The position numbers were made by a program, and so were the translations under genes. Source: Candidatus Tidjanibacter gallistercoris (GTDB lineage Bacteria > Bacteroidota > Bacteroidia > Bacteroidales > Rikenellaceae). Taken from it: DNA of 64,000 nucleotides. The notes under the pieces were generated by a model. The model searched no databases. It worked only from the letters and a program-made list of their open reading frames with translations, and was not told where the DNA came from. The stretch covers positions 40,839 through 104,838 of the forward strand of contig DXFY01000067.1 in the NCBI GenBank assembly GCA_019114205.1, given 5' to 3'. How positions within the stretch are numbered: position 1 is the stretch's first letter; each line of letters starts with the position of its first letter. This document shows, in pieces, positions 16,637-25,385 of the stretch.

Positions 16637-17455
16637 ATGATAAAACCGGTCCTGAAAATAACGGTCTGCTCCGCGATCCTGCTGCTGGCAGCGGGATGCA
16701 GCGGCTACAACAGGCTGCTCAAAAGTAACGACAGGGAACGGATGTACCGGGCCGCGCTCGACTACTTCGAGAAGGGAAAGTTCGACAAGACGCTCCAGCT
16801 ATTCGAAGAGATAGCGCCCTATTATCAGGGTACCGCCCGTGAGGACACCATCCTGTTCTACACGGCGGATTCCCATTTCCGGTCGGGCGACTACCAGCTC
16901 AGTTCGATGGAGTTCGACGATTTGCGGAAACGCTTCGGGAGGAGCCCGTTCGTGGAGGAGGCGGAATACAAATACGCGATGGGCTTCTACTACCTGTCGC
17001 CTCCGGCCAACCGCGACCAATCATCGACCTACATGGCCATCAGCAGCATCAACGAATACCTGCAACGCTATCCCAATTCGCTGAAAAAGCAACTGTGCCT
17101 CGTCCGCCTCGACGAACTGCAACAGACGCTTTACGACAAGTCCTACCTCAACGCGAGAACCTACTACAAAATCGGCCGTTACAAATCGGCCGTGGTAGCG
17201 CTGCGGAACGCCCTGCGGGAATATCCCGAATCGCCGCACCGGGAAGAAATTCTCTACCTGACCGTTAAATCGTGTTACGAGTTGGCGGCCAATTCGGTAC
17301 GTGCACTCCAGCGGGACAGGTACCTCGACATGCTGGACGTCTACTACACCTTCGTGGCCGAGTATCCGGAAAGCAAATACCGCCGCGAGCTCGACCGGCT
17401 GCAAAAGACGGCCCGCGCATACCTGGACGCCGACCGGAGCGAAGCGACAGAATAA
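16637..17455 (+). CDS. bamD: Outer membrane protein assembly factor BamD
   Basis: A 272-residue lipoprotein (signal ending LLLAAGCSGY, Cys21). It has the tetratricopeptide-like repeats of BamD/ComL: YRAALDYFEKGKFDKTLQLFEEIAPYYQGT, then a second repeat with YQLSSMEFDDLRKRFGRSPFVEEAEYKYA, continuing to YKSAVVALRNALREYPESPHREEI. BamD is the essential periplasmic lipoprotein that works with BamA to insert beta-barrel proteins. It heads an operon with rpoZ and the coaC/coaB pair, an arrangement seen elsewhere in Bacteroidales. Confidence 0.94.
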   Translation: MIKPVLKITVCSAILLLAAGCSGYNRLLKSNDRERMYRAALDYFEKGKFDKTLQLFEEIAPYYQGTAREDTILFYTADSHFRSGDYQLSSMEFDDLRKRFGRSPFVEEAEYKYAMGFYYLSPPANRDQSSTYMAISSINEYLQRYPNSLKKQLCLVRLDELQQTLYDKSYLNARTYYKIGRYKSAVVALRNALREYPESPHREEILYLTVKSCYELAANSVRALQRDRYLDMLDVYYTFVAEYPESKYRRELDRLQKTARAYLDADRSEATE

Positions 17456-17476
17456 AACCAGACATCAAAGACAGAT

Positions 17477-17812
17477 ATGGACATCAAGAAAAACAATGTG
17501 CCCAACAATACGGTAACGCGCAAACTGACCGACCTCGACGGACAGACGGGCAACATCTACGAATCGGTAGTCATCATATCGCGCCGCGCCAACCAGATAG
17601 CCACCCAACTGAAGCAGGAGCTGAACCGCAAGCTGGCCGATTTTTCGAGCACGACCGATACGCTGGAGGAGACGTTCGAAAACCGGGAACAGATAGAAAT
17701 CTCGCGTTATTACGAACGGCTTCCGAAACCGGCGCTCATCGCTACCGAGGAATTCCTCGAAGGCGAAGTCTATTTCCGCAACGCCGCATCCGACACCGAA
17801 CAGCCGCAATAA
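17477..17812 (+). CDS. rpoZ: RNA polymerase omega subunit (Rpb6/RpoZ-type)
   Basis: The 111-residue product carries NIYESVVIISRRANQIATQLKQEL at about residues 26-49, the conserved helix of the omega/Rpb6 family, followed by a Bacteroidota-type acidic extension. Omega stabilises the beta' subunit in RNA polymerase. It lies 21 nt after bamD and 136 nt before coaC, as in related genomes, which supports the call. Confidence 0.9.
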   Translation: MDIKKNNVPNNTVTRKLTDLDGQTGNIYESVVIISRRANQIATQLKQELNRKLADFSSTTDTLEETFENREQIEISRYYERLPKPALIATEEFLEGEVYFRNAASDTEQPQ

Positions 17813-17948
17813 CCTGCGCACTTACCGGACAGGGAAAAAACCGGCGCGGAAGCCCCCTGCGGGACGCCGCACAGCCGCGTTCGGGCAGGAGAAAGACAAG
17901 ACCGGGCCCCGTCCGCATAACCGCGGAACCGGACTTAGCGACAAAGAA

Positions 17949-18491
17949 ATGGTTTCAGGAAAACACATACTGCTGGGTGTGACGGGCAGCATCGCCGCTT
18001 ACAAGGCCGCCGTGCTCGCGCGCGGATTAGTCAGGGAAGGAGCCCAGGTGCAGGTCGTCATGACGCCGCTGGCCAGGGAGTTCATCACGCCCCTGACGAT
18101 GGCTACGCTCTCCCGCAATCCCATTCTCGTGGACTTTTTCGACCCGGAGAACGGCGCATGGAACAGCCATGTCGGTCTCGGCGAATGGGCCGACCTCTAC
18201 CTCATTGCGCCCGCCACGGCCAACACGATGGCGAAAATGGCGCACGGCATCGCGGATAACCTGCTGCTTACCTGCTATCTGTCGGCCCGGTGCCCCGTAG
18301 CCGTCGCTCCCGCCATGGACCTCGACATGTACGCACACCCGGCCACGCAGGAAAACATCGCCCGGCTCCGCATGCTCGGTGTGCACGTCATCGAACCCGA
18401 CTCCGGCGAACTGGCGAGCGGGCTGAACGGCAAAGGCCGCATGGCCGAACCGGAAGCAATCATCGAACAGGTGCGCGGACTTCTGCGCTAA
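17949..18491 (+). CDS. coaC: Phosphopantothenoylcysteine decarboxylase (CoaC half of CoaBC)
   Basis: The 180-residue flavoprotein covers the N-terminal half of the usual bifunctional CoaBC. It has GVTGSIAAYKAAVLARGLV (FMN binding), NSHVGLGEWADLYLIAPATANTMAK with the catalytic His, and VAPAMDLDMY, the Bacteroidota form of the PAMN motif. It decarboxylates phosphopantothenoylcysteine to phosphopantetheine in coenzyme A synthesis. The frame ends naturally after GRMAEPEAIIEQVRGLLR. The ligase half follows 4 nt later in another frame, so the normally fused enzyme is here two genes. Confidence 0.9.
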   Translation: MVSGKHILLGVTGSIAAYKAAVLARGLVREGAQVQVVMTPLAREFITPLTMATLSRNPILVDFFDPENGAWNSHVGLGEWADLYLIAPATANTMAKMAHGIADNLLLTCYLSARCPVAVAPAMDLDMYAHPATQENIARLRMLGVHVIEPDSGELASGLNGKGRMAEPEAIIEQVRGLLR

Positions 18492-18495
18492 CATC

Positions 18496-19164
18496 ATGTC
18501 GCTCCAGGACAAATACATCATCGTCACCGCAGGGCCTACCATCGAACCGCTGGACCCGGTGCGCTTCCTTTCCAACCACTCCACGGGCAAGATGGGCTAT
18601 GCGATAGCCGGCGAGCTGGCCTCGCGCGGCGCCCGCGTCGTGCTCGTCAGCGGCCGTACCTGCCTCGCCGCTCCGGAGGGAACCGAACGCGTCGACATAC
18701 TGACGGCAGAGGAGATGTACCGGGCCGTCATGGAACGGTTTCCGGAGGCGGACGGCGCGGTGATGTGTGCGGCGGTAGCCGACTATACGCCGGTCGAGGT
18801 AAGTCCGACCAAAATCAAAAAGGGCGACGGCGACATGGTCGTCCGCCTCAGACGCACGAAGGACATCGCAGCAGAAGCCGGACGCATCAAGGAGGGCAGA
18901 CTGCTGGTCGGTTTCGCCCTCGAAACGGACAACGAACGCAGCAACGCCCTGGAGAAAATGCACCGCAAAAATTTCGATTTCATCGTACTCAATTCGCTGC
19001 GCGACGAGGGGGCGGGATTTGCGGGCGACACGAACCGAATCACGATAATGGAACCGGACGGACGGACGGAAGCCTGTCCGCTGGAAACCAAGACCGCCGC
19101 TGCACGGCGCATCGCCGAGCGTATGGAACGGTGGTTCGCAGCCCGCGATGCGGCACGACGGTAA
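18496..19164 (+). CDS. coaB: Phosphopantothenate-cysteine ligase (CoaB half of CoaBC)
   Basis: The 222-residue product equals the C-terminal ligase half of CoaBC: IIVTAGPTIEPLDPVRFLSNHSTGKMGYA at the start, CAAVADYTPVEVSPTKIKKG with the conserved Lys, and VGFALETDN. It joins cysteine to phosphopantothenate with CTP activation. It begins with its own ATG 4 nt after the coaC stop, one frame over, and no conserved residue appears to be missing between the two. This looks like a true gene split, though a single sequence error at the junction cannot be excluded. Confidence 0.9.
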   Translation: MSLQDKYIIVTAGPTIEPLDPVRFLSNHSTGKMGYAIAGELASRGARVVLVSGRTCLAAPEGTERVDILTAEEMYRAVMERFPEADGAVMCAAVADYTPVEVSPTKIKKGDGDMVVRLRRTKDIAAEAGRIKEGRLLVGFALETDNERSNALEKMHRKNFDFIVLNSLRDEGAGFAGDTNRITIMEPDGRTEACPLETKTAAARRIAERMERWFAARDAARR

Positions 19165-19520
19165 CCCGCAGGAACCGTTCCGCTCCTGTTTCCGCCGCTC
19201 CCTTTCCGTACTTTAAACCGTCCAGCACGCGCTGCCGCCGTCCGACTTTCACACAACTCACCCGCTTGCAACCTGCTGCTTGAAGCAGCATAACGAACGA
19301 ACCGGAAGCATCCGTCCCCATTCGCAGCATGCGGGATGCGTTCGCCGCATCTTGCGCCGTCCGGCCTACGAAGGAGCCTTCCGCTTATTGGCGAACAACC
19401 GAATCTAAGCGATACAGCGACCGAATCCGCAATATCCGCTCTCATCCGTATACCACACGAAATACGCCCGGCACACTCCAAAAAAGCGCGTTTCTCTCCC
19501 GGCGGCGCCCGTCTTTTTCG
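19165..19520. other. Spacer between coaB and the second SDR gene
   Basis: About 350 nt with no supported gene. An open frame runs through it into the SDR but lacks family similarity, and the SDR promoter lies at its end. Confidence 0.5.
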
Positions 19521-19528
19521 TACCTTTG
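19521..19528 (+). promoter_or_regulatory. -7 promoter element of the second SDR gene
   Basis: TACCTTTG matches TAnnTTTG, 38 nt upstream of the first ATG at 19567. A T-run precedes it. Confidence 0.65.
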
Positions 19529-19566
19529 TCTGGGGCCGGACTGCGGGCAACCCGGCCGTCATACGA

Positions 19567-20379
19567 ATGCACATGGCAACGGAACAGACAGGGAACGGCG
19601 GCGGATGGGCCGTCGTGACGGGGGCCGGTTCGGGAATCGGTTTCGCCATCGCACGCAGGCTCGCAATGCGGGGCTACAACATATTCGCCGCAGGGAAAGA
19701 CACCGGGCATCTCGACGCATGCCGCCGAACGCTCGAAAGCGAATGCGGCATCCGCGTACGGACTCATGCCGCCGACCTCGCTTTGCCCGGAGCGGCGGAG
19801 GCGCTCTTCGCGGCATGCCGGGAAGCCGGCATCAGGGCCGAGGTGCTGGTAAACGATGCGGGCGTATTCATTTACAACGACATCATCGAAACCGACCAAA
19901 AACGCATCGACGACATCATCTGCCTCCACATTCGTACCGTCACGACGTTGTGCCGCCTCTTCGCGGAGGAAATGGCGGCGGCCGGCGGCGGATACATCCT
20001 CAACATGGCTTCCTACTCCATGTGGATGCCGCTGCCGGGTATCGCGCTGTACAGCGCCACGAAAGCCTATGTCAAAACCTTCTCCGTCGCGTTCGCCAAA
20101 GAGGCCCGCGAATGCAACGTCTGGGTTACGGCCGTATCGCCCGCCGGAGTAGCGACCGACTTCTACGGACTGAGCCGCCGCCTGCAAAAGGTGGGACTTG
20201 TGGTCGGGGTACTCATGACGCCCGACAAGGTGGCCCGCAAAGCGCTTCGGGCACTCTTCGCCCACCGGAAGCACCTTATCCCCGGCTGGTACAACCGCCT
20301 GTTCATCCCGCTTTTCAAGTGCATGCCGGCCCCCTGCGTCCGCCTGCTGCGCGACAAGACCGCCCGTTTCAGACACTGA
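19567..20379 (+). CDS. Short-chain dehydrogenase/reductase, ketoacyl/ketosphinganine-reductase-like
   Basis: A 270-residue SDR. Motifs: VVTGAGSGIGFAIARRLA (cofactor loop), NDAG in place of NNAG, NMASYSMWMPLPG with the catalytic Ser, and YSATKAYV (YxxxK). The C-terminal 60 residues, including a hydrophobic stretch and a basic end, resemble membrane-associated SDRs that act on lipid ketones. Because the only nearby lipid gene is the alpha-oxoamine synthase at 15190, this enzyme is a candidate for reduction of its 3-keto product, but the two are not in one operon. An ATG at 19573 is an alternative start. The promoter at 19521 argues against the longer upstream frame. Confidence 0.85.
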   Translation: MHMATEQTGNGGGWAVVTGAGSGIGFAIARRLAMRGYNIFAAGKDTGHLDACRRTLESECGIRVRTHAADLALPGAAEALFAACREAGIRAEVLVNDAGVFIYNDIIETDQKRIDDIICLHIRTVTTLCRLFAEEMAAAGGGYILNMASYSMWMPLPGIALYSATKAYVKTFSVAFAKEARECNVWVTAVSPAGVATDFYGLSRRLQKVGLVVGVLMTPDKVARKALRALFAHRKHLIPGWYNRLFIPLFKCMPAPCVRLLRDKTARFRH

Positions 20380-20385
20380 CGGAAG

Positions 20386-20407
20386 CGGAACACCCCGCGC
20401 TGTTCCG
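20386..20407 (+). terminator. Hairpin after the second SDR gene
   Basis: CGGAACA (20386-20392) pairs with TGTTCCG (20401-20407), seven bases after the stop. The loop is C/G-rich and no U-run follows. Confidence 0.45.
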
Positions 20408-20654
20408 GCACACGGAAACAAATCCGCGCCGCACGGCATATTCCGACCGCTCCGGAATGACCGTTCCGAGGGGACGGAACGGCATGCCGCACTCCGCTCC
20501 GCCGGGTAACGACACGCCGGACGACTGCCCGCCCGTTTACGGAACGAACCGCAACGGGCAGGACGACCGGGACAGACCGCTTCCGGCAACCCCATCCGGT
20601 ACGCTGCCGACCGCACGGTCCCGGACAGCGGTTCCGTTCCCGACAGGAAACGAC
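20408..20654. other. Gene-free spacer between convergent SDR and efp
   Basis: About 250 nt of G+C-rich sequence between two convergent genes. Nothing recognisable beyond the flanking hairpins. Confidence 0.5.
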
Positions 20655-20685
20655 AAGGGGGCTCCGGTTTCCCGGCGCCCCCTGT
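20655..20685 (-). terminator. GNRA-capped hairpin after efp
   Basis: On the minus strand GGGGGC (20677-20682) pairs with GCCCCC (20657-20662), and an inner CCGG pairs with CCGG around a GAAA tetraloop. It begins about 20 nt after the efp stop. Confidence 0.6.
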
Positions 20686-20704
20686 GCATATTCCCCGATA
20701 CGGA

Positions 20705-21271
20705 TTATTTTATCCTTTCGTAATATTCGCGGGTACGCGTATCCACGCGAATCTTGTCGCCCGTGTTGATGAAGAGCGGTACCTTCACCGTAGCGCCCGT
20801 ATTCACGGTAGCGGCCTTGAGCGAGTTGGAGGAGGCGGTATCGCCCTTGATGCCCGGTTCGGTATAGGTCACTTCCATGTCCACGATGGGGGGCAGTTCG
20901 GCCGACAGCACGATTTCCTTGTCGGTGTGGAACATGACCTCCACAATCTGGCCGTCCGTCATCAGATCGGCATTTTCAATCATGTCCTTGTTTATGGTAA
21001 TCTCCTCGAAGGTTTCCGTATGCATGAAATGCGCGCCGAGGTCGTCTTCATAGGTGAACTGGTACGGACGGCGCTCCACCCGCACGGGTTCGATGCGTTC
21101 GCCGGCCGAGAAGGTCTTGTCGAGAATGCGGCCGTTTTCGAGGTTCTTGAGTTTCGTCCTTACGAAAGCGGGACCCTTTCCCGGCTTGACGTGCAGGAAT
21201 TCCACGATGCTGAACGTCTTGCCGTCGAGCTCGATGCACATGCCGTTCTTTATGTCTGCGGTTGTAGCCAT
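20705..21271 (-). CDS. efp: Translation elongation factor P
   Basis: The 188-residue product has the three beta-barrel domains of EF-P. The KOW-like N-terminus reads [16 protein letters not shown], and the loop [14 protein letters not shown] carries the lysine that is modified in many bacteria. The C-terminal OB domain ([20 protein letters not shown]) is intact. EF-P relieves ribosome stalling at polyproline. The usual loop has GKGGAF; here it is GKGPAF. A TAATTTTG promoter element lies 77 nt upstream. Confidence 0.97.
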   Translation of the reverse strand: MATTADIKNGMCIELDGKTFSIVEFLHVKPGKGPAFVRTKLKNLENGRILDKTFSAGERIEPVRVERRPYQFTYEDDLGAHFMHTETFEEITINKDMIENADLMTDGQIVEVMFHTDKEIVLSAELPPIVDMEVTYTEPGIKGDTASSNSLKAATVNTGATVKVPLFINTGDKIRVDTRTREYYERIK

Positions 21272-21348
21272 TTGCTTGATGTGTTTTTATTGTTTAAAAT
21301 CGTTTTCCGTAAGCGATGAAGATACGCGCGCCGGCACGAACCGGCATG

Positions 21349-21356
21349 CAAAATTA
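21349..21356 (-). promoter_or_regulatory. -7 promoter element of efp
   Basis: The plus strand CAAAATTA reads TAATTTTG on the minus strand, 77 nt upstream of the efp ATG. Confidence 0.6.
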
Positions 21357-21430
21357 CTATTTTTTTCACATTTACGAAAACGCCCCGCACGGCACCGGAA
21401 CGCAGTGCGGAGCACGGCCGCAGGGATGCG

Positions 21431-21997
21431 TCACGACCGGCCGCCGTCCCATTCGTACCCTTCGGAAGCGATGCCGAGCAGCCGCACGGCACGGACGGCC
21501 ACCGTATCGCACAGGGCGTCGATGTCCGCCGGCCGGGAATAGAACGAGGGCGAGGCGGGCAGAACGACGGCCCCGCATTCCGACAGGGAGGTCAGATTGC
21601 GCAGGTGTACCGTGCTGAACGGCGCCTCGCGCACTACCAACACCAGCCGCCGGCGCTCCTTCAGCATCACGTCGGCCGCCCGGCCAATCAGGTCGGCGGA
21701 AATTCCTGCTGCGATGCGCCCGGCGGTGCCCATCGTACAGGGAACGACCGCCATCCCGTCGTATCCGGCCGAACCGGACGCGGGAGGGGCGAACAGGTCT
21801 TCATTGTCAAAATAAACCATGCGGGCATCGCCCTCAGGGAGGCGCTCCCGCTCGTACTCCATAACCTTACGGCCGTTATCGCTGACCAGCACGGCCACCT
21901 GCTCCACTTCGTCCGACCGCAGGAGTCTCTCGACCACCTTGCGGGCATACACGGCGCCGCTCGCGCCGGTCACGGCAACTATTATCTTTTTCATCAT
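21431..21997 (-). CDS. ubiX: Flavin prenyltransferase UbiX
   Basis: A 188-residue flavoprotein with TGASGAVYARKVVERLL at the N-terminus, VVPCTMGTAGRIAAGISADLIGRAADV in the middle and REAPFSTVHLRNLTSLSECGAVVLPA after it, all typical of UbiX/Pad1. It attaches a dimethylallyl group to FMN, making the cofactor for UbiD-type decarboxylases. No ubiD is in the window. It follows the polysaccharide deacetylase gene by 16 nt and is probably co-transcribed with it. Confidence 0.94.
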   Translation of the reverse strand: MMKKIIVAVTGASGAVYARKVVERLLRSDEVEQVAVLVSDNGRKVMEYERERLPEGDARMVYFDNEDLFAPPASGSAGYDGMAVVPCTMGTAGRIAAGISADLIGRAADVMLKERRRLVLVVREAPFSTVHLRNLTSLSECGAVVLPASPSFYSRPADIDALCDTVAVRAVRLLGIASEGYEWDGGRS

Positions 21998-22013
21998 CCA
22001 ATCGAAAAGCCGG

Positions 22014-22739
22014 CTATTCCGTCACGGCAAAATCCGCAGTTCCTGCTGCGGGCGCATGCACCTGCACCGCTCCGGCCGGGTCGGACAGCCCCGCCGCCGC
22101 ACCGGCGATGCCGGCCGCAGGTTCGTCGGCGAACCCGATTGTTCCGAAGCCGAGTCCCAGGCCCATGATGTGTTCTATGGCACGCGGCAATGCATACCGC
22201 GTATTGCGGAACGCCTTGACCGAATCGTGGAATACCACAATCGAACCGCCCTTTACGTACTTCGTGACATTGCGCAGACACTGCTGCGGCGATACCGAAG
22301 GGCTGTAATCCTGGCTCACGATACCCCCCATCACGAGCCGGTACCGTTCCGACAGCACTTCCGCCTGACGCCTGCGAATCCGACCGTACGGCGGCCGGAA
22401 CAGGTCGGAGGACACCGACTGGCCGGCGAGGTCCACATCGCCCACGTACTGTTCGGTAGACATGCCCCAACCCCGGATATGACTGTAGGAATGGTTGCCG
22501 ACCCTGTGCCCCGCATCCACGATGGCACGGTAGAGTTCCGGGTGCTGTTCCGCGTTCTTTCCCAAACAGAAAAAAGTCGCCCGGATGCCATATCCGGCCA
22601 GGGTATCGAGCACCCATTCCGTCACGCCCGGCGTCGGCCCGTCGTCGAAGGTAAGATATACGGAACTCCTGTCCGCCATCTCCCAGGTCATGTCGGGGAG
22701 CAGCGAACGCATCAATCGCAGCAAATAGGGTCTGAACAT
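22014..22739 (-). CDS. Polysaccharide deacetylase family protein (NodB domain)
   Basis: With the ATG at 22739 the product is 241 residues. All five carbohydrate-esterase family 4 motifs are present: YLTFDDGPTPG, a metal-binding HSYSH, LFRPPYGRI, a later SQDYSP, and IVVFHDS. Such enzymes remove acetyl groups from peptidoglycan or other N-acetylglucosamine polymers. No clear signal peptide is seen; MFRPYLLRLMRSLLPDM may be a weak membrane-associating head. The gene is headed by a TAACTTTG element (22763-22770) and precedes ubiX. The frame extends much further upstream but into non-coding-like sequence. Confidence 0.9.
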   Translation of the reverse strand: MFRPYLLRLMRSLLPDMTWEMADRSSVYLTFDDGPTPGVTEWVLDTLAGYGIRATFFCLGKNAEQHPELYRAIVDAGHRVGNHSYSHIRGWGMSTEQYVGDVDLAGQSVSSDLFRPPYGRIRRRQAEVLSERYRLVMGGIVSQDYSPSVSPQQCLRNVTKYVKGGSIVVFHDSVKAFRNTRYALPRAIEHIMGLGLGFGTIGFADEPAAGIAGAAAGLSDPAGAVQVHAPAAGTADFAVTE

Positions 22740-22762
22740 GGACGCATCGTTTGTTCGGGATG

Positions 22763-22770
22763 CAAAGTTA
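22763..22770 (-). promoter_or_regulatory. -7 promoter element of the deacetylase-ubiX operon
   Basis: The plus strand CAAAGTTA reads TAACTTTG on the minus strand, ending 23 nt before the ATG. Confidence 0.65.
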
Positions 22771-22971
22771 GCACCATTGCCGCATATATCCGCGGAATCG
22801 TGCCGCATCTTCGTCGTCCCGTATCCCTGCACCGGCCGATTCCGGCTTCCGCCGCCCTGCCCCGCGGCCGCGGGAACAGCGACGGCACGCCCGCATGCAC
22901 CGCAGGACTGCGATGCCGCATGCCGTACCGACGGCCCGACTTTTGCTGTTCTTTTTCTGAAAATTTTTTCG

Positions 22972-22979
22972 TTACTTTG
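22972..22979 (+). promoter_or_regulatory. Near-consensus -7 element of the DUF4837 gene
   Basis: TTACTTTG differs from TAnnTTTG by one base. It is preceded by an AT-rich tract and lies 51 nt before the ATG. Confidence 0.4.
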
Positions 22980-23030
22980 TAAGGTGCGCCGCGTACCCGA
23001 AACCGTCGCAATCCATTCAATACATTGTTT

Positions 23031-24059
23031 ATGAAAAGAATAGCATCCATATCCCTGCTTCCGGCCGTCCTGCTCGCTGCGGCCGCCTGCATGCTGGCAT
23101 CGTGCAAATCCAAAGGGGGCACGGGCGATTTCAACAACGCGGGCGGGAAACCCTACGAAATCGTCGTATCCATCGACCAGGAACTCTGGGACGGCGAAGT
23201 CGGCGACACGCTCCGTTCGGTGCTGCTGGAACCGATACCGATGTTCAATCAGGTGGAACCGCATTTCGACGTTTCGCGCGTCACGCCGGGAGCCCTCAAA
23301 GACCTCGTCCTGCGCCACCGCAACATCCTCATCGTACAGGTCACGCCGACAGTCTCCGAACCCGCTTCCGTCGCCCGGTACAATGTTTACGCGCGGCCGC
23401 AGGTCATCGTTACGCTGACCGCACCGGACAATAACAGCATGGTGCGCTACCTCGCCGACAACAGGCGCGAGCTTCAGCAATTGTTCGAAATGACGGAACG
23501 CGACAGGGCCGTGGAGAATAACCGCAAATACGGCGAAAAGGGCATCGACCGGGAGATACGCAACCTGTTCGGTATCGAAGCGAACGTACCGCGGGGATTT
23601 TCAATCAAGGGGCGTTCGGGCGACGACTTCCTCTGGGTAGGGAACGACGTGCGCACCGCCACACAGGGACTCGTCATCTACAGTTATCCCTATTCGGGAG
23701 CGGACGACTTCACGCCGGAACAGCTCGTCCGGCAGCGGAACGCATTCACGGGACGCATCCCCGGCCCGTCGGACGGCTCCTTCATGGCCACGGAAGACTA
23801 CATCGAACCGACCGTGGAATATATCCGGATAGACGGCAGGCCGTGGGCACGCATGAGCGGGTTCTGGTACGTGGAAAACGACTACATGGGCGGGCCGTTC
23901 GTCAACTATTCGACCGTGGACCGCGCCACGGGCAGAGTCATCGCATTCGACTGCTTCGTCTATTCCCCGAAAGACCCGAAACGCAACCTGATGCGCCAGC
24001 TCGAACACATCGTCTATACGGTGAAGTTCCCTGCCGCATCCCCCTCCGAAGCGGAATAA
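23031..24059 (+). CDS. DUF4837 family lipoprotein
   Basis: The 342-residue product has a lipoprotein signal (CMLASCKSKGG, lipidation Cys near residue 25) and matches the Bacteroidota-specific DUF4837 family. Recognisable segments are GKPYEIVVSIDQELWDGEVGD, FDVSRVTPGALKDL and VIYSYPYSGADDFT. Function is unknown; family members are conserved single-copy outer-membrane or periplasmic lipoproteins. A TTG six bases upstream is not needed as a start. A very strong terminator follows. Confidence 0.88.
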   Translation: MKRIASISLLPAVLLAAAACMLASCKSKGGTGDFNNAGGKPYEIVVSIDQELWDGEVGDTLRSVLLEPIPMFNQVEPHFDVSRVTPGALKDLVLRHRNILIVQVTPTVSEPASVARYNVYARPQVIVTLTAPDNNSMVRYLADNRRELQQLFEMTERDRAVENNRKYGEKGIDREIRNLFGIEANVPRGFSIKGRSGDDFLWVGNDVRTATQGLVIYSYPYSGADDFTPEQLVRQRNAFTGRIPGPSDGSFMATEDYIEPTVEYIRIDGRPWARMSGFWYVENDYMGGPFVNYSTVDRATGRVIAFDCFVYSPKDPKRNLMRQLEHIVYTVKFPAASPSEAE

Positions 24060-24078
24060 ATATCGCTCCCTCCCACCC

Positions 24079-24119
24079 GGCACGTAGTCCCGGCGGTATG
24101 ACCGCCGGGACTACGTGCC
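24079..24119 (+). terminator. 19-bp perfect hairpin terminator
   Basis: The arm at 24079-24097 (GGCACGTAGTCCCGGCGGT) is the exact reverse complement of 24101-24119 across ATG. TTATCGTCTTC follows. It is one of the strongest stems in the window. Confidence 0.8.
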
Positions 24120-24254
24120 TTATCGTCTTCGAACGGCCGGCAGCATCGGCATAAGAAAAAACAATGAAAATATAAAAACATATAATACGCATTGTACGAC
24201 AAACACATAACCGGCCCCGACGGGAAGAGCGGTTGTTTATGCCATATTATTCCG

Positions 24255-24262
24255 TAACTTTG
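24255..24262 (+). promoter_or_regulatory. -7 promoter element of the hydEGF operon
   Basis: TAACTTTG matches TAnnTTTG and ends 22 nt before the hydE ATG at 24285. It overlaps a possible upstream GTG start, which argues for the ATG. Confidence 0.7.
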
Positions 24263-24284
24263 TGTGAAGAACAAACCACGGATA

Positions 24285-25328
24285 ATGAAACGGTTGATAG
24301 ACGCATTGCGCCGGGAAAGGCATCTCGAACCGGAAGGTTATGCAGCCCTGTTGGAAGGCTGCCGGGAGGAGTCCCTGCTGGAATACGCGATGCGCTCGGC
24401 CCGCGAAGTCGCCGTGGAACGGTTCGGACGCGGCATCTTCATCCGCGGCCTGATTGAAATAACGAACTATTGCCGCAACGACTGCTACTACTGCGGTATC
24501 CGCCGCAGCAACCGGCACGTGGAACGCTACCGGCTCTCCGGAGAAGAGATACTGGAGTGCTGTCGGACAGGGTATGCGCTGGGTTTCAGGACATTCGTAT
24601 TGCAGGGAGGCGAAGACGCCGCGCTGGGCGACGCATGGACAGAGGAGCTCGTGCGGGCCATCCGCCGGGAATTTCCCGACTGCGCCATCACCCTTTCCCT
24701 CGGCGAACGCACCCGCGAGGCGTACCTGCGTTTCTACGAAGCCGGAGCGAACCGCTACCTGCTGCGGCACGAGACGGCCACGCCGGAACACTACTCCATG
24801 CTCCATCCGGCATCCATGTCTTTCGAACACCGCATGCAGAACCTGCGCGAACTCAAAGAGATAGGATATCAGACCGGTACGGGTATCATGGTCGGAAGTC
24901 CGTGGCAGACAACGGAAAACGTGGTGCGCGACATTCGCTTCATCGAAGCATTCCGGCCGCAGATGATAGGCCTGGGGCCTTACATTCCGCAGAACGATAC
25001 GCCGTTCGCCGGGCAGCCCGCCGGAAGTATCCGCACGACGCTCATGCTGCTGGCCATCTTCCGGCTGCTGTTCCCCGATGCGCTCATCCCCTCCACGACG
25101 GCGCTGGCCACCCTCGCTCCCGACGGACGCGAGCAGGGGATTCTCGCCGGGGCCAACGTGGTCATGCCCAACCTGTCGCCTCCGGCAAACCGTGCCAAGT
25201 ACGCGCTATACAACGACAAAAAGGCGACGGGGCTGGAGTCGGCCGAAGGGCTGCGCGGGCTGGAGGCGCAGCTGAACGCCATCGGATACCATATATCCTA
25301 CGACCGCGGAGATTACAGCGCCGGATAA
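24285..25328 (+). CDS. hydE: [FeFe]-hydrogenase maturation radical SAM protein HydE
   Basis: The 347-residue product is a radical SAM enzyme with the CX3CX2C cluster motif CRNDCYYC (Cys63, Cys67, Cys70), followed by GIRRSNRHVERYRL, which is typical of HydE. The TIM-barrel core continues with LRHETATPEHYSMLHP and a late ANVVMPNLSPPANR. HydE acts with HydG and HydF to build the 2Fe subcluster of the H-cluster. It is the first gene of a hydE-hydG-hydF operon. The ATG is chosen over the in-frame GTG at 24264 because the promoter element overlaps that codon. Confidence 0.95.
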   Translation: MKRLIDALRRERHLEPEGYAALLEGCREESLLEYAMRSAREVAVERFGRGIFIRGLIEITNYCRNDCYYCGIRRSNRHVERYRLSGEEILECCRTGYALGFRTFVLQGGEDAALGDAWTEELVRAIRREFPDCAITLSLGERTREAYLRFYEAGANRYLLRHETATPEHYSMLHPASMSFEHRMQNLRELKEIGYQTGTGIMVGSPWQTTENVVRDIRFIEAFRPQMIGLGPYIPQNDTPFAGQPAGSIRTTLMLLAIFRLLFPDALIPSTTALATLAPDGREQGILAGANVVMPNLSPPANRAKYALYNDKKATGLESAEGLRGLEAQLNAIGYHISYDRGDYSAG

Positions 25329-25385
25329 CGTTCCGTGAACAGGCTGCGGAGAACGGCAATTAAGAAATGGCATAAAACGACAACA

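Noticed and set aside
22740..23480. Upstream extension of the deacetylase frame
   Set aside because: It crosses the divergent DUF4837 gene; the promoter at 22763-22770 and domain start support 22739.
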